This document shows, piece by piece, positions 1 through 10,048 of a stretch of DNA of 64,000 nucleotides; position 1 is the first letter of the stretch; the number at the start of each line of letters is the position of its first letter. The position numbers were made by a program, and so were the translations under genes. Source of the stretch: Sphingomonas cavernae (lineage in GTDB: Bacteria; Pseudomonadota; Alphaproteobacteria; Sphingomonadales; Sphingomonadaceae). The notes below the pieces were generated by a model, which ran no database searches, was not told the DNA's origin, and saw only the letters and a list, made by a program, of their open reading frames with translations. Location: contig NZ_QYUM01000002.1 in assembly GCF_003590775.1 (NCBI RefSeq), positions 558,001 to 622,000 on the forward strand, read 5' to 3'.

Positions 1-3000
1 GCGAAATATCGCCATTGGCGACCGCGCTGCCGCCGATCGCGAGGCTCGACGCCGCAAAGCCGAGCGTCCCGGTCGTCCGAATGTCGCCATTCGCGGCGAT
101 GCTGGGTGCCGACAGCATGACGGCGCTCGCCGAGATCGAGGGTGTAGACTCAGTCGTGCCCGCCGAGACCAAGCTCCCGCCACGCAGATCGAGCAAGGTC
201 GCGTCGGCAAGCGCCACGCTGCCATCGGCGATAATCGCACCGCCCTGCACGAAACCGCTTTGCGAAGCGAAACGGATATCGCCACCGCTGGCGATGCCCG
301 GCGCGCTACCGAGGCTTGCGGCGATAGCGATGCTGTCCGCTTCGCCGGTGACGCCGGTGCCGCCATAGAGTGCGGCCTGGCCGCCGAGCGTCAGCGCAGC
401 GGGGGTTTGCAAGGATAGGCTGCCGCCGCTGAGCAGCGCGCCATCGATATCGAGCGCGCCGTTCGTCGCGGCGACCGTCACTACATTCGTCGCAGGATCG
501 GCGGCGTTCCATGCCTGCACCGTGCCCGCAAGCGCGACACTGCCGCCCTCGATGCCGAGCGTCTTGCCCGCCGATACCATCCCCGCAAGATCGAGCGCGC
601 CGCCGGTGCTCAGATCCACCGCGCCTACGGTCGCGACCGTGCCACTCGACGTCAGCGTGTCGCGGGCCGCGATGGCGATGTCGCCGCCCGCGAGCACATC
701 GCCCGCGCTCGAAAAGCGCGTCGCCGCGATCGTCACCGCATCGCCGCTCCGGAGCGTCGCGCCATCGGCGATCGTGATGTCGGGGATGCTGAGGGTCAGC
801 GCGTCGCCGCTCTCGACGACGCCCATCCCGTCGCCGGCGGGTGCCGCGAGCGTCAGGCTTTGCACATCGAGCCCCAGCGCAGTGTCGGCGTGAATCAGGC
901 CGCTGTTTACGGCCGTGCCGCCAGCGATCGTCACATTGCCGCGCGTGCCGTCCGGCGCAGCGCTTGCGGCGATCACGCCTGCATTGTCGAGGCTCGCGGC
1001 ATCAAGAACAATATCGCCGCCCATACGCGCATCGCCCGACCCGCCGGCGAAGATGCCGCTTCCGGCCCGATTGGTGAGCACACCCTCGACGCCGAGCGAC
1101 AGGTTGCCGAGCGCGACGAGTTGGCCCGCCGAGTCATAGCGTCCCGCCAGGCTCGCATCGCCGAGCGTGATCGCAACATTGCCGTTCGATTGCAGCAGGC
1201 TGCCCGCGTCCAGCGTGAGAGTCCGGCCCTCGAACGCCAGATCGGCGCCGGCGATCGCCTCGCCGCCCGCCGCGATCCGAAGATCGGCGGTATCGAAGGC
1301 AAGGCCGCGCGCGGCCCAGGTGCCGCCGCCCGATGCGAGGCTGCCGCCAAGCGTGACGCTTCCGGCCTCGAAGGCGACATCGCCATTGTTTGAGACGATC
1401 GCGCCGTTCGACACGAGCCGACCGCCCGCCGCGAGCGTGATCGTCCCGAGCGGTGCGGCCGCATTCGCATCGCCCGCGACAATGATGCCGTCGTTGACGA
1501 GATCGCCCGCCGCGGCAAGGCGGATCGCGTCGGCGGTCTCGACACGCGCGAGCGTACCCAGCGTCAGATCGCCGCCGGTCGAGCCCAGATCGATCGGCCC
1601 TGCCGCGGCGGTCGTCCCGGCAAGTACGATGTCGCCCGCGGAACGGAAATCGAGTGCCGCGCCGGACAAGAGATTGTTGCTGGCAAGGCTCGCGCCCGCA
1701 AGCGTCAGCGAACCCGCCGCCTGGACCGTGCCGTCATTGACGATGGCGCCGCCCGCGCTGAGCGCGATATTCGCCTGGCTGGTCAGCGCATGGACGAGGC
1801 TGCCATCGGCCGCGCTCCGGTCGGCGCCGATATGAATCGCGCTATCGGCGGTGAGTTTCGCGTCATTGTTCGCCGCGATCGTCCCGAGCGCGGCGATATC
1901 GCCCGAGCTCGTCAGTGTCGCAAAACCTTGCGCGCCGCTGCCATAGGCGGTGATATGTGAATCGGTTCCGAGCAACAGATCGCCGCCGGTCGCCGCCAGC
2001 GTGACATCGCGGCCCTCGAGCCCGCCGCTCACCTCAAGATTGCCCGCGGTGCTCGCCGCGCGCACCGAGCCGAAGGAAATCATCGTGCCGCCGAGCGACA
2101 GGCTGGGGGCGGCAAGATCGATGTCGCTCGCGCTCACCAGCGTGCCGCTGTTCGCGAAACTGGGCGTCGCAATATCGAGCACGCCGGTGACGAGGATCAG
2201 GCCTTGATTGTCGATCGCCGCGCCGGCGGCGAGCCGCATGTCGCCGGTCGCGGTCACATTGCCGGCATCGTCGAACGTCCCGGCTTGCAGCGTGCCGGTC
2301 GCGGCATTGGTGAGCGTGCCGCCGATGTCGGCCTCGAGGCCGTGCACGGCGGCGAGCGTCCCCGCATTGAAGACGTCACTAACCGCCCCGATCGTGATCC
2401 GGTCGCCGCTCAGCAATGCGCTCTCGCGGATGGTTGTCGGCCCGGCCCGATCGACAAGCGACAAAAGGCTGTTCGTCGCGATCGCGCCGGCCAGATCGAG
2501 CGTGCCACCACTGAGCGACAGCTCGCCGAGCGCGCTCAGCGTTCCGCTGGTCGAAAGGCGCCCTGCCGCGTCGGCGGTCAATGTCCCGTTGCTGAGCGCA
2601 TCGCCATCGAGCGTGATCGCCGCGCTCGAAAGGCCCAGCGCTTCGCCGCTCGCCATGCGGCTGCCGCTCGCGGCGGTGATTGCCCCGGCGGCGGTCAGCG
2701 ACAGGCGCCGCGTCGCTGCAACATCGGCTCCGCCGCCAAGGGTCAGCGTCGTTCCCGACGTGAGCAGGGCGTCGCCGTTCGCGACAATCCTGCCGTCCAG
2801 AGCGATCGCGTCCGCCGCATCGAGCGCCAGCGCATCGCCGCTCTGGAGATCGCCGCCAGGCGACAGCGAAATATTGCGTCCACCGACGCCGAGCCGGTCG
2901 TTCGCGACCATCGGGCCGCCGAGCGACACATCGCGCGCAGCGATGTCGATCACGCTTGCTTCCACCGTTCCGGCGTCGGCATAGTCGGCGATGCTGGAGA

Positions 3001-6000
3001 CCCGGTAGGTGCCGCCGGCGACGACTGTGCCGCTATTGGCGAAACTACCGCCAAGCTCGAGATCGAGGTCGGCGCCGTTCGAGGCGAGATTGCCTGCATT
3101 GACGATGCCGTCAGCTGCGCGGATCGCGACCAGCCCGTCGGCGCCGAGCGTGCCGCGCGCGCCGATGTCGAGACTGCCGACCGACGCGCCGAGCCCGCCC
3201 TGGCTCCAGGCGCTGCCGTCGACCTTGAGGATATGGCTCGCGAGCAGCGACATGTCGCCCCCGCTCGCCACCAGGCCATAAATGCGAATATCCTCCGCTT
3301 CGAGTTCGGCCTTGCCCACAGCGCTGAGCGAGCCCGGAACCAACATCTCGCCGTTCCCGGCATCCCCAGCGCCGCCCGGAGCCACAAGTTCGCCGCCATC
3401 GCCCGCCGTGCCGCCCGAGCCGTCGCCCGACCCGCTTCCGGCTCCGCCAGTTCCCGATCCACCCGAGCCGGCTCCGCTGCCCGAGCCGGGCTCGCTGCCC
3501 GTTCCCGGTTCGCCGCCCGAGCCGGGTTCGCCCGGCGCGGTTCCGATCGTCAGCGTATGCAGCGCGGCAAGGCGTACGTCGCCGCCCGCGCTGATCGTGC
3601 CGGGGAGCGCGATATCGCCGCTTGCCGCGGTGACCGTCACCCCGTCCTCGCCGATGATCGCGCCACCTATGTCGATGGTCGCGGCGTTCAAGGCGAGCGC
3701 GCCCTTGCTCACGAGCGTCCCCGTGATGCTTGCGCCGTTTCCGGCCCTCACATCGCCGGTCGCACCGCTCTCGATCTGGCCGCCGAGCGCAAGGTTGCCG
3801 GTCGCGGCGATCGCCAGCGTGCCGTCCGACTGTATGGCGCCCGCCGTGTTGACATCGGCCGCCCCAAGCGCCAGCGCGGTGCCGGCATAGCTTGTCGATG
3901 CGCTCGCAAAGGTCGCGGCGCCCTCGATATCAATCGCGAGCGCGCCCTTCGCCGAGAGGACGCCTGCCGCATCGAGCTGTGCCGCGCCGAGCCGGGCGTC
4001 GCCGCCCGCATAGACGGTGCCCGCGAGACTCATCGCGCCCGCCGCATCGGCGGCCAGATCGGTCGATGCCTGGATGAGCCCGGTCGAGGACAGGTCCGCG
4101 CCCGCCACCAGAGCGAGGCTGTTCCCCGAGACGATCTCGCCGCCATTCGCGAACAACCCACTGCTCGCGATGCGCGTGGGACCGGCGGCATAGAGGAGTC
4201 CCCGATTGTCGAGGGCCGCGAGCGCCAGGTCGAGACCGGCGCCGCTTTGCAGCGCGCCGTTCGCTCCGAGGGTGAGATTGGAAATATTGGCGTCGATGCC
4301 CGCGATCCCGGCGGCCGTTCCTTCGAGCGTGACATCGCGCGCGGTCAGCGCCAGTACATCGTTGGAGGTGATCGTGCCGCCGAGCGTAAGCCGCGGGGCA
4401 ACCAGATCGACCCGGCCCATCGCACCGAGGGTCCCCGTCGAGACGATCCCGGTCGCCGCGGTCAGCGCGAGACCACCATTGCCGACGATATCGCCGCTGT
4501 TCGATATGCTGTCGCCGGAAAGGGCAATGTCGCCGAGCGCCTCGACCGACCCGGCCTGGCGCAAATCGCGCGCCGCGGCGAGCGTGACCCGGTCATTGCC
4601 GGCGATCGCCGCCTGCTGGTCGAGGCTCCCCGCCGCCGACACGTGGATCGCTCCAAGCGCCGCGATATTGCCGAGCGTCGCGAGATCGCCCGTAGCCGCG
4701 ATGGCGAGGCTACCACCCGATTGAAGGTCCGAGCCGGCAGCGAAACTCAGCGCGCCGCTCTCGATCGTCACGCCCGCGCCGCCGACCGTGCGGCCCGCCA
4801 GGGCGAGCGCGGGCGCGCGGAGCATCAGCGTGCCGCTCGCCTCGATGCTTCCGCCTTGCACGATCGCGTTCGAAGCGCCGAGCGCGATATTGCCGCCCGC
4901 GACCAGGCTGCCCGCATGGTCGATCCGCGCGCCATCGAGTGCAACATCGCCTGCCGCTGCGATCCGACCCGTCGTCGCGGCGTTGCCGCCGACCGCGAGA
5001 TTGACCCCGCCATTGGCCTCGATCGTGCCGCCCAGCGCCGCGTCGCCCGCATTCTGGACGAGGATGTCCGCCCCCGACAGGATCGTGCCGCGGGTCGCGA
5101 GACTTCCGGTCGTCAGGCTGACGCCCGCACCACCGATCAATGTCCCATCGTTCGCCAGCGTCGATGCCGATACATCGAGCGCGCCATTGCTTTGCAGCGC
5201 GCCGTCGCTTCCCAGAGCCAGGCTATCCGCGGCTGTGGCGCTCGCGCCTGTGAGACCCGTCGCGGTGCCGCCGATGGCGATCGCGCGGCCCATGATCGCG
5301 AGCCTGCCATCGGCGCCGAGCGTCCCCGTGACATTGACGCTGTCGCCCTTGAGGCTCGCGTTGCCCGACGCGGCGATCACCCCGCTCGCGGCGAGCGCAC
5401 CCCCCGCGGTGAGGTCGATGGTCTCCGCCGCCAATGTCGCGGCGCGCGTCTCGATCGCGCCGCCCGCCGTAACGCGCAGCGCGCCGGTGCCGCTGAGCGT
5501 CCCGTCGCTGCCAAGGCCCGCATAGACGCCGCTGCCGCCGGTCACCACGTCGCCGACGGCGGCAAGTGTCACATCGCCCGCGCCGCCGATAAAGCCCGCA
5601 TCCTGCGTGATCGCACCATCAGCGGCGAGATTGACAGCGCCACCGGCGTACAGTTGATCGCGAAGCGCGATCCCGCCGCGCGCCGCCGTCACCGTCACGT
5701 CGCCCGCGCCGGCGACCTTGCCGAGCCCGATCGTCCCGTCGGCGGTGATATGAAGCGGCCCGTCCAATGCCGCGACAAGACCGGCCATGTTGACGCCGAC
5801 TCCGTCGCCGGTGCCGATGAGCCGGATGCGGTTCGCATACATGCCGCCGAGCAGCGTCGAATCGATCGCGATCCCGCTGCCCACGCCGCCTCCCCGGGCG
5901 CTCGCGGTGCGCGCGTCATAGTCGAAATCCGCCGCGCCGCCTGCGACCGTCAGGTCTCTGGCATAAAGCTCGGCGTTGATATGCGCCGCGCCCGCGACGA

Positions 6001-6670
6001 TATCGAAATAATCGACATTGCCCGCGAGCAGCCCCTTGCCCTCGACGCTGACATCGCCGCCATCGACGGCAAGCCCGGAAAAGGCACCGTCGGCGCCGAA
6101 CACCAGCCGCCCCGAAGCGAGCGTCACCCGGCTCATGTTGATGAAGCCGCAGCCATCGCACGTAATGCCGGTCGGATTGGCGATGACGAGTGCCGCCTTG
6201 GGACCGAAAACCTCCATCGGCCCCGCGAGGCGCGTGCGCACCCCGCCCGTCACCTCATTGAGGATCAGGCTCGCCGAACCCGAACGCTGCAAATTGGGGT
6301 TGGCGAGAAGGAAGCCGCCGATCGTCGATTGCCCGACTTCAGGGCTATTGTTGAAGATCAGCCCTTCCTGGCCGACCGACAGCTCGGTGTAGACATTGTG
6401 CGAAGCGCCGTTCTTATCGGGCGCGGCGATGTTGACGATCGGCGTGCCGCCGGGCGTCACGTCGAGCGAAGTGCGTGGGTCGGCGGGCTTCACCTGCGGC
6501 GCGGCGACCGGCGCCGACTGCCCGGAAGCGGGCGACAGCGCCGACGTCGTCAGCGCCGCGATGAGCAGCGCCGACAATCCGTGTCGCGGCGACCTGCCGC
6601 GGTCATGACGAAGGCCCGAAGTGTCATCCGCGGCAGCCGAATGGCGGGCGCGCCGATAGTCTTTGCGCAT
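1..6670 (-). CDS. Two-partner secretion exoprotein, filamentous haemagglutinin-like (partial, C terminus off the window)
   Basis: Large secreted adhesin-type protein exported by the TpsB transporter encoded just upstream. Reading leftward from the ATG at 6670, I checked the frame codon by codon to base 2 and found no stop, giving at least 2,223 residues. A basic N-terminal stretch and hydrophobic segment (about residues 31-50) form a signal peptide. The TPS secretion domain covers about residues 70-320 and shows the family marks NPNL (124-127) and NPTGITCDGCGF (165-176). The rest is repetitive beta-helix sequence with many short G-D-I, G-S-I and G-T-I units, broken by a Gly/Ser-rich linker at about residues 1044-1086. 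The ATG shares one base with the tpsB stop (TAATG), so the two are translationally coupled. Long open frames on the opposite strand are its antisense image. Adhesin, contact-dependent toxin and haemolysin remain possible because the C-terminal effector end is missing. Confidence 0.93.
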   Translation of the reverse strand, partial: MRKDYRRARHSAAADDTSGLRHDRGRSPRHGLSALLIAALTTSALSPASGQSAPVAAPQVKPADPRTSLDVTPGGTPIVNIAAPDKNGASHNVYTELSVGQEGLIFNNSPEVGQSTIGGFLLANPNLQRSGSASLILNEVTGGVRTRLAGPMEVFGPKAALVIANPTGITCDGCGFINMSRVTLASGRLVFGADGAFSGLAVDGGDVSVEGKGLLAGNVDYFDIVAGAAHINAELYARDLTVAGGAADFDYDARTASARGGGVGSGIAIDSTLLGGMYANRIRLIGTGDGVGVNMAGLVAALDGPLHITADGTIGLGKVAGAGDVTVTAARGGIALRDQLYAGGAVNLAADGAITQDAGFIGGAGDVTLAAVGDVVTGGSGVYAGLGSDGTLSGTGALRVTAGGAIETRAATLAAETIDLTAGGALAASGVIAASGNASLKGDSVNVTGTLGADGRLAIMGRAIAIGGTATGLTGASATAADSLALGSDGALQSNGALDVSASTLANDGTLIGGAGVSLTTGSLATRGTILSGADILVQNAGDAALGGTIEANGGVNLAVGGNAATTGRIAAAGDVALDGARIDHAGSLVAGGNIALGASNAIVQGGSIEASGTLMLRAPALALAGRTVGGAGVTIESGALSFAAGSDLQSGGSLAIAATGDLATLGNIAALGAIHVSAAGSLDQQAAIAGNDRVTLAAARDLRQAGSVEALGDIALSGDSISNSGDIVGNGGLALTAATGIVSTGTLGAMGRVDLVAPRLTLGGTITSNDVLALTARDVTLEGTAAGIAGIDANISNLTLGANGALQSGAGLDLALAALDNRGLLYAAGPTRIASSGLFANGGEIVSGNSLALVAGADLSSTGLIQASTDLAADAAGAMSLAGTVYAGGDARLGAAQLDAAGVLSAKGALAIDIEGAATFASASTSYAGTALALGAADVNTAGAIQSDGTLAIAATGNLALGGQIESGATGDVRAGNGASITGTLVSKGALALNAATIDIGGAIIGEDGVTVTAASGDIALPGTISAGGDVRLAALHTLTIGTAPGEPGSGGEPGTGSEPGSGSGAGSGGSGTGGAGSGSGDGSGGTAGDGGELVAPGGAGDAGNGEMLVPGSLSAVGKAELEAEDIRIYGLVASGGDMSLLASHILKVDGSAWSQGGLGASVGSLDIGARGTLGADGLVAIRAADGIVNAGNLASNGADLDLELGGSFANSGTVVAGGTYRVSSIADYADAGTVEASVIDIAARDVSLGGPMVANDRLGVGGRNISLSPGGDLQSGDALALDAADAIALDGRIVANGDALLTSGTTLTLGGGADVAATRRLSLTAAGAITAASGSRMASGEALGLSSAAITLDGDALSNGTLTADAAGRLSTSGTLSALGELSLSGGTLDLAGAIATNSLLSLVDRAGPTTIRESALLSGDRITIGAVSDVFNAGTLAAVHGLEADIGGTLTNAATGTLQAGTFDDAGNVTATGDMRLAAGAAIDNQGLILVTGVLDIATPSFANSGTLVSASDIDLAAPSLSLGGTMISFGSVRAASTAGNLEVSGGLEGRDVTLAATGGDLLLGTDSHITAYGSGAQGFATLTSSGDIAALGTIAANNDAKLTADSAIHIGADRSAADGSLVHALTSQANIALSAGGAIVNDGTVQAAGSLTLAGASLASNNLLSGAALDFRSAGDIVLAGTTAAAGPIDLGSTGGDLTLGTLARVETADAIRLAAAGDLVNDGIIVAGDANAAAPLGTITLAAGGRLVSNGAIVSNNGDVAFEAGSVTLGGSLASGGGTWAARGLAFDTADLRIAAGGEAIAGADLAFEGRTLTLDAGSLLQSNGNVAITLGDASLAGRYDSAGQLVALGNLSLGVEGVLTNRAGSGIFAGGSGDARMGGDIVLDAASLDNAGVIAASAAPDGTRGNVTIAGGTAVNSGLIHADTALGLDVQSLTLAAPAGDGMGVVESGDALTLSIPDITIADGATLRSGDAVTIAATRFSSAGDVLAGGDIAIAARDTLTSSGTVATVGAVDLSTGGALDLAGMVSAGKTLGIEGGSVALAGTVQAWNAADPATNVVTVAATNGALDIDGALLSGGSLSLQTPAALTLGGQAALYGGTGVTGEADSIAIAASLGSAPGIASGGDIRFASQSGFVQGGAIIADGSVALADATLLDLRGGSLVSAGTTESTPSISASAVMLSAPSIAANGDIRTTGTLGFAASSLAIGGSAVANGDIS
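3413..3540 (-). other. Gly/Ser-rich low-complexity linker inside the TPS exoprotein
   Basis: Within tpsA the decoded sequence changes from beta-helix repeats to a run of about 43 residues made almost only of Gly, Ser, Glu, Pro, Thr and Ala, with short units such as PGEPGSG and GSEPGSGSG. Beta-helix repeats resume on both sides. It is probably a flexible hinge or a recombination-prone expansion tract. Confidence 0.75.
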
Positions 6671-8460
6671 TACAATGTCATCCTCACCGATGCCATGACC
6701 TCGGCGCCGCGGTGGCGGACCCAGGATGGCGCCGAAACCGGCACCGCGACCGCAAGCTCGGCTTGCACATGCCGGCCTTGCGCGCGAACGCCCGCGCTCA
6801 GCGATTGCAGCAGACCGCGCTCATAGGCATCGAAATCATGCGGCAGGATTCCGCCGACATCGTAGCCGACAAAGGCGCTCACATTGGTGCGCATGGGCGA
6901 TCTGGCGGCGAGGTCGACGAGGCTCACGCCGAGCTCCTCGCGAAAGCTCGCGCCCGAGCGCCCCGATATGCCGTCGTCCCTAAATCCGCGCACCGTCGAA
7001 AAGCCGCCGACGCTGAAGCGCTGCGCCGGGAAGAGATTTGTGAGACCCCACTGTGCGCGGAGCATCGCGCGATTGGTGAAGCGCATGCCCCCAAGCTCAA
7101 ATCCGGTCTGCGCCGCGACGTCGGCCGCGACGAGGCTGAACTTGCCCTTCGCCCCGCCGGGTCCGGTATCGACCGTCTGTGCGCCGAACAGGCCCAGACC
7201 CTGCTCGAAGCCAAGCGACGCCGACCACAGCGTTGCCTTCGCGCGGCGCTGCCAGCGTGCGCCAATCTTCGCGCTCGCGATCCGGTAGCTTCCGGTCCTG
7301 AGCGCGATGCCCTGGATAAAATTCTTGGTGTCCTGCACCGCGAGCCCGCCGATCAGCGCGAGCTTGGTCTTCGCGTCGCGATAGATCATGCGGTCGAGGC
7401 TCGCACCCGCGTTCCAGCTTTGGCCGCGCGTCGCGAACGACAAGCCGTTTCCCTCCAGCACCGAATGATAGCGCGAGGCGCCCGCGTTCAGCGACAAGGT
7501 CCACCAGCCATAAGGAAGTGACACGAAGCCGCCATAGGCTTCGCTGCCGCGCTGACCGTCGCCGTCGACCTCATTCTGATAATAGAGCGACCAGCTGTCC
7601 GCGATCCCCAGCGGCGAATCCACATCGAGCCCCAAAGTTGCCTGCCAGCGTCCGGTCGAGGTCGAGCCTTGATTGTTCAGCGACAGGCTCGGCCGAACCC
7701 AGCTTCCAGCCTCCTTGCGCTTGACCAGCACCTTGCTCGTGCCCGGCGTCGCGCCCGGCGCTATATCGATCGAGGGCTCGGCCTTGCCCAACCGCGCAAG
7801 CTGGTCGACGCCCTGTTCGAGCGCGCGAAGATTAAGCAGACCACCTGCTACACCGGGAAAAGCGGCGCCGATCTCACCACCGCCATAGGGCCGGTCGCCT
7901 TCACCCTCGACTCCGCCAACCCGCCCCTCGAACATAGTGATCACGAGTGTGCCCGACTTCAAATCCTGCGGACCCACAAAGGCCCGCGAGGTCACATAGC
8001 CCGCCGCGACATAGTGATTAGTGATCGCCCTGAGCGCGGCATCGATCGCCCCAACCGCGACGCAAGGTCCCGCAAGCGGCGCCAGCGCCTCGGCGAAATC
8101 CCCGCGCCTGAAACGCGTCAGCCCCTCGATGCGGACCTCGCGGATCGACGCGCATTCCCCGCCCACTTGAGCGGCCTCGGGCTCGATCGCCACCGGCGCC
8201 TCGCCCGTTGGCGGGCGTGATTGGTCCTCGCGAAACGTCTCGGCGCGCTCGCGCTCGCGTTCCCTCAGTTGCTCCTGAATGCGCTCCGCCTGCCGGTCGA
8301 CCGATTGGGCAAAAACGGGCGCTGGGACCGGCAGGATAAGGATGCCCGAAACGCCAACCATTCGCATGACACGTCCGGTCCGGCTGCCGCCCGTCGGCTG
8401 AAGAGACGCCGGCACGTCCGGTCGCACCGACGCAACCCGAGTTTTTTGTCGCTCACCCAC
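6670..8460 (-). CDS. TpsB / ShlB-FhaC family outer-membrane transporter
   Basis: Outer-membrane translocation pore for the TPS exoprotein, a relative of BamA in the Omp85 superfamily. The 596-residue length is normal for the family. After a signal peptide (about residues 32-51, ending PVFAQ) comes a very charged helix rich in R and E, like the plug helix of FhaC. POTRA domains follow (VRIEGLTRFRRGDF near residue 108), then a 16-strand barrel, with the conserved VRGF motif (STVRGFRDDG) near residue 490. The GTG at 8460 is preceded by a purine-rich GGAGGAAGG site. An internal ATG (8367) just before the signal peptide core is an alternative start. It is the first gene of a two-gene operon with tpsA. 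Confidence 0.93.
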   Translation of the reverse strand: MGERQKTRVASVRPDVPASLQPTGGSRTGRVMRMVGVSGILILPVPAPVFAQSVDRQAERIQEQLRERERERAETFREDQSRPPTGEAPVAIEPEAAQVGGECASIREVRIEGLTRFRRGDFAEALAPLAGPCVAVGAIDAALRAITNHYVAAGYVTSRAFVGPQDLKSGTLVITMFEGRVGGVEGEGDRPYGGGEIGAAFPGVAGGLLNLRALEQGVDQLARLGKAEPSIDIAPGATPGTSKVLVKRKEAGSWVRPSLSLNNQGSTSTGRWQATLGLDVDSPLGIADSWSLYYQNEVDGDGQRGSEAYGGFVSLPYGWWTLSLNAGASRYHSVLEGNGLSFATRGQSWNAGASLDRMIYRDAKTKLALIGGLAVQDTKNFIQGIALRTGSYRIASAKIGARWQRRAKATLWSASLGFEQGLGLFGAQTVDTGPGGAKGKFSLVAADVAAQTGFELGGMRFTNRAMLRAQWGLTNLFPAQRFSVGGFSTVRGFRDDGISGRSGASFREELGVSLVDLAARSPMRTNVSAFVGYDVGGILPHDFDAYERGLLQSLSAGVRAQGRHVQAELAVAVPVSAPSWVRHRGAEVMASVRMTL

Positions 8461-8938
8461 GCGCTACACCTTCCTCCCGATCGGGCACGATAACCGGACG
8501 ACGCGCGGCGATCCGTTCCCGACGGCGCATACCGCCATCGGAGAGATCATCCATCGTTAGCGACGTGCGAGCGCGCGGCTGTTTACCGCATCACCCGCCA
8601 CAGGAGGAAAGCCCCCAGCTCCGTCCGGTGCGACCGCAAAACCGGAATATCGACCGGCTAGCATGGAATTTCCGGAAGAAAGCGTAAACTATTGTATATT
8701 TGGGAAAATCCTCCAAATCAGCTTGAAAAACAGCGGTTTTTGAAGACATATGGCCATGAAATCCGATATCGATATTCCCGCAACCGCACCGCGATTTCAG
8801 GCAATCCAGATGCCGTCTCAATCGAAGCAATTCCCATAAAATCGATTCGAACTTCGGGGCGCCCACGTTCCCCGCGGCCTATGCGTCGCCCGCGATTGCC
8901 CTTGCCAACCGACGGGGATTGCCCGAAGATTCCGATGC
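8461..8938. other. Divergent intergenic region between tpsB and the MNT-HEPN gene
   Basis: This 478-base gap separates the leftward TPS operon from the rightward nucleotidyltransferase/sigma cluster. Its middle (about 8660-8840) is clearly richer in A and T than its neighbours, with runs such as TATTGTATATTTGGG. It must carry promoters for both directions. No convincing coding frame was seen: the short open frames have unlikely composition and no ribosome binding site. Confidence 0.5.
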
Positions 8939-9859
8939 ATGCGCACCGATCTCGATCATCTTCCTGCCGCCAAGCAGCGCGAGCTTGAACGCGTCGTCGA
9001 GGCGATCTTCGACGAGTTTCGCGGTGCGACGGAGAATGCGACCGGCCCGCGCAAGGGCGCGCGCATCCTCAAGATCATATTGTTCGGCAGCCATGCCCGC
9101 GGCGATTGGGTCGACGCGCCGCTGTCGGCCAACCAGTATAAATCCGACTACGACATCCTCATCATCGTCAGCCAGAAAGAGCTCACTGATCGCGCTGCCT
9201 ATTGGGCTAAGGCCGAGGAACGGATGATCCGCGCCTATACGATCGAGAAGACGCTCCGCACGCCGGTTAACTTCATCGTCCACAGTTTGCATGAGGTGAA
9301 CGACGGGCTCTCGCACGGACGCGTCTTCTTCATGGAAGTCGCCAAGGATGGGATTGCGCTCTACGACGCCGATGACCGAGGGTTGGCGACGCCCAAGCCC
9401 AAAACTGCCGAGCAAGCGCTTGAGGCTGCCACAGAGTATTTTGAGGAATGGATGCCCAGCGCAGCCGGCTTTCTCGATACGTCGAAGTATGCGCTTAGCC
9501 GGGGCAGGCTGAAGGAGTCAGCCTTTCAGCTGCATCAGGCAACCGAGCGACTATACGGGTGCTTGTTGCTGACGCTGACCTTCTATACACCATACAACCA
9601 CAATATCGCCTTCCTGCGATCGCTCGCTGAAGGACACGACCGGCGCCTCTATGGCATCTGGCCCGAGAGCAATCGTCGCGAGCGATCGACGTTCCAGAAG
9701 CTGAAGGAAGCCTACACCAAGGCCCGATATTCGAAGCACTACAAGATCAGCGAAGAAGAGCTGTCCTGGCTGGGCGAGCGCGTCGAGGAGCTCGGCCGTG
9801 TCGTCCATCAGGTCTGCTCCGACAAGATCGCCGAGCTTGAGGCGGCGGTACGCAAGTAG
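8939..9859 (+). CDS. MNT-HEPN fusion protein (nucleotidyltransferase plus HEPN domain)
   Basis: The N-terminal half is a minimal nucleotidyltransferase. It has the G-S-x-A-R-G signature (GSHARGDW, residues 50-57) followed by SDYD (69-72), which supplies the first two metal-binding acids. The third acid usually expected on a later strand is not obvious: the matching strand reads PVNFIV. The C-terminal half (about 150-306) is helical and contains KARYSKHYKI, matching the Arg...His region of HEPN domains. In this superfamily HEPN parts are often RNases, and MNT partners AMPylate and silence them; here both are in one chain. It is followed by a second nucleotidyltransferase-like gene and an ECF sigma factor on the same strand. 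The function is inferred from the families only. The ribosome binding site is weak. Confidence 0.82.
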   Translation: MRTDLDHLPAAKQRELERVVEAIFDEFRGATENATGPRKGARILKIILFGSHARGDWVDAPLSANQYKSDYDILIIVSQKELTDRAAYWAKAEERMIRAYTIEKTLRTPVNFIVHSLHEVNDGLSHGRVFFMEVAKDGIALYDADDRGLATPKPKTAEQALEAATEYFEEWMPSAAGFLDTSKYALSRGRLKESAFQLHQATERLYGCLLLTLTFYTPYNHNIAFLRSLAEGHDRRLYGIWPESNRRERSTFQKLKEAYTKARYSKHYKISEEELSWLGERVEELGRVVHQVCSDKIAELEAAVRK

Positions 9860-10048
9860 ACGCTGAACCCTCGTGACTTGCCGAGACTCCCGGATTCTGG
9901 CATAATCCGCCTCACGGAATGGAACGACTGGCGGCCATTCCGGGGATAATCCTGCCAGGCATCATGTAGGTCCGGCCGCGTGTCGGACGGTTGCTGATAG
10001 CCGCTCCAGCGGTCCGACAGCGAACACCGCTTGCCCATCCGCGCATGA

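Noticed and set aside
2204-6826. A plus-strand open frame of 1,540 codons
   Set aside because: It is exactly in register with the tpsA codons on the other strand and extends into tpsB. Its translation is a Arg/Ala/Asp-rich run with no domain. The minus strand gives a clear TPS exoprotein.
8655-8700. A GGAAAT hexamer as a FecI-type -35 element for tpsB
   Set aside because: On the minus strand GGAAAT is followed by GTC only 13 bases later, not about 17, so the spacing does not fit a FecI promoter.
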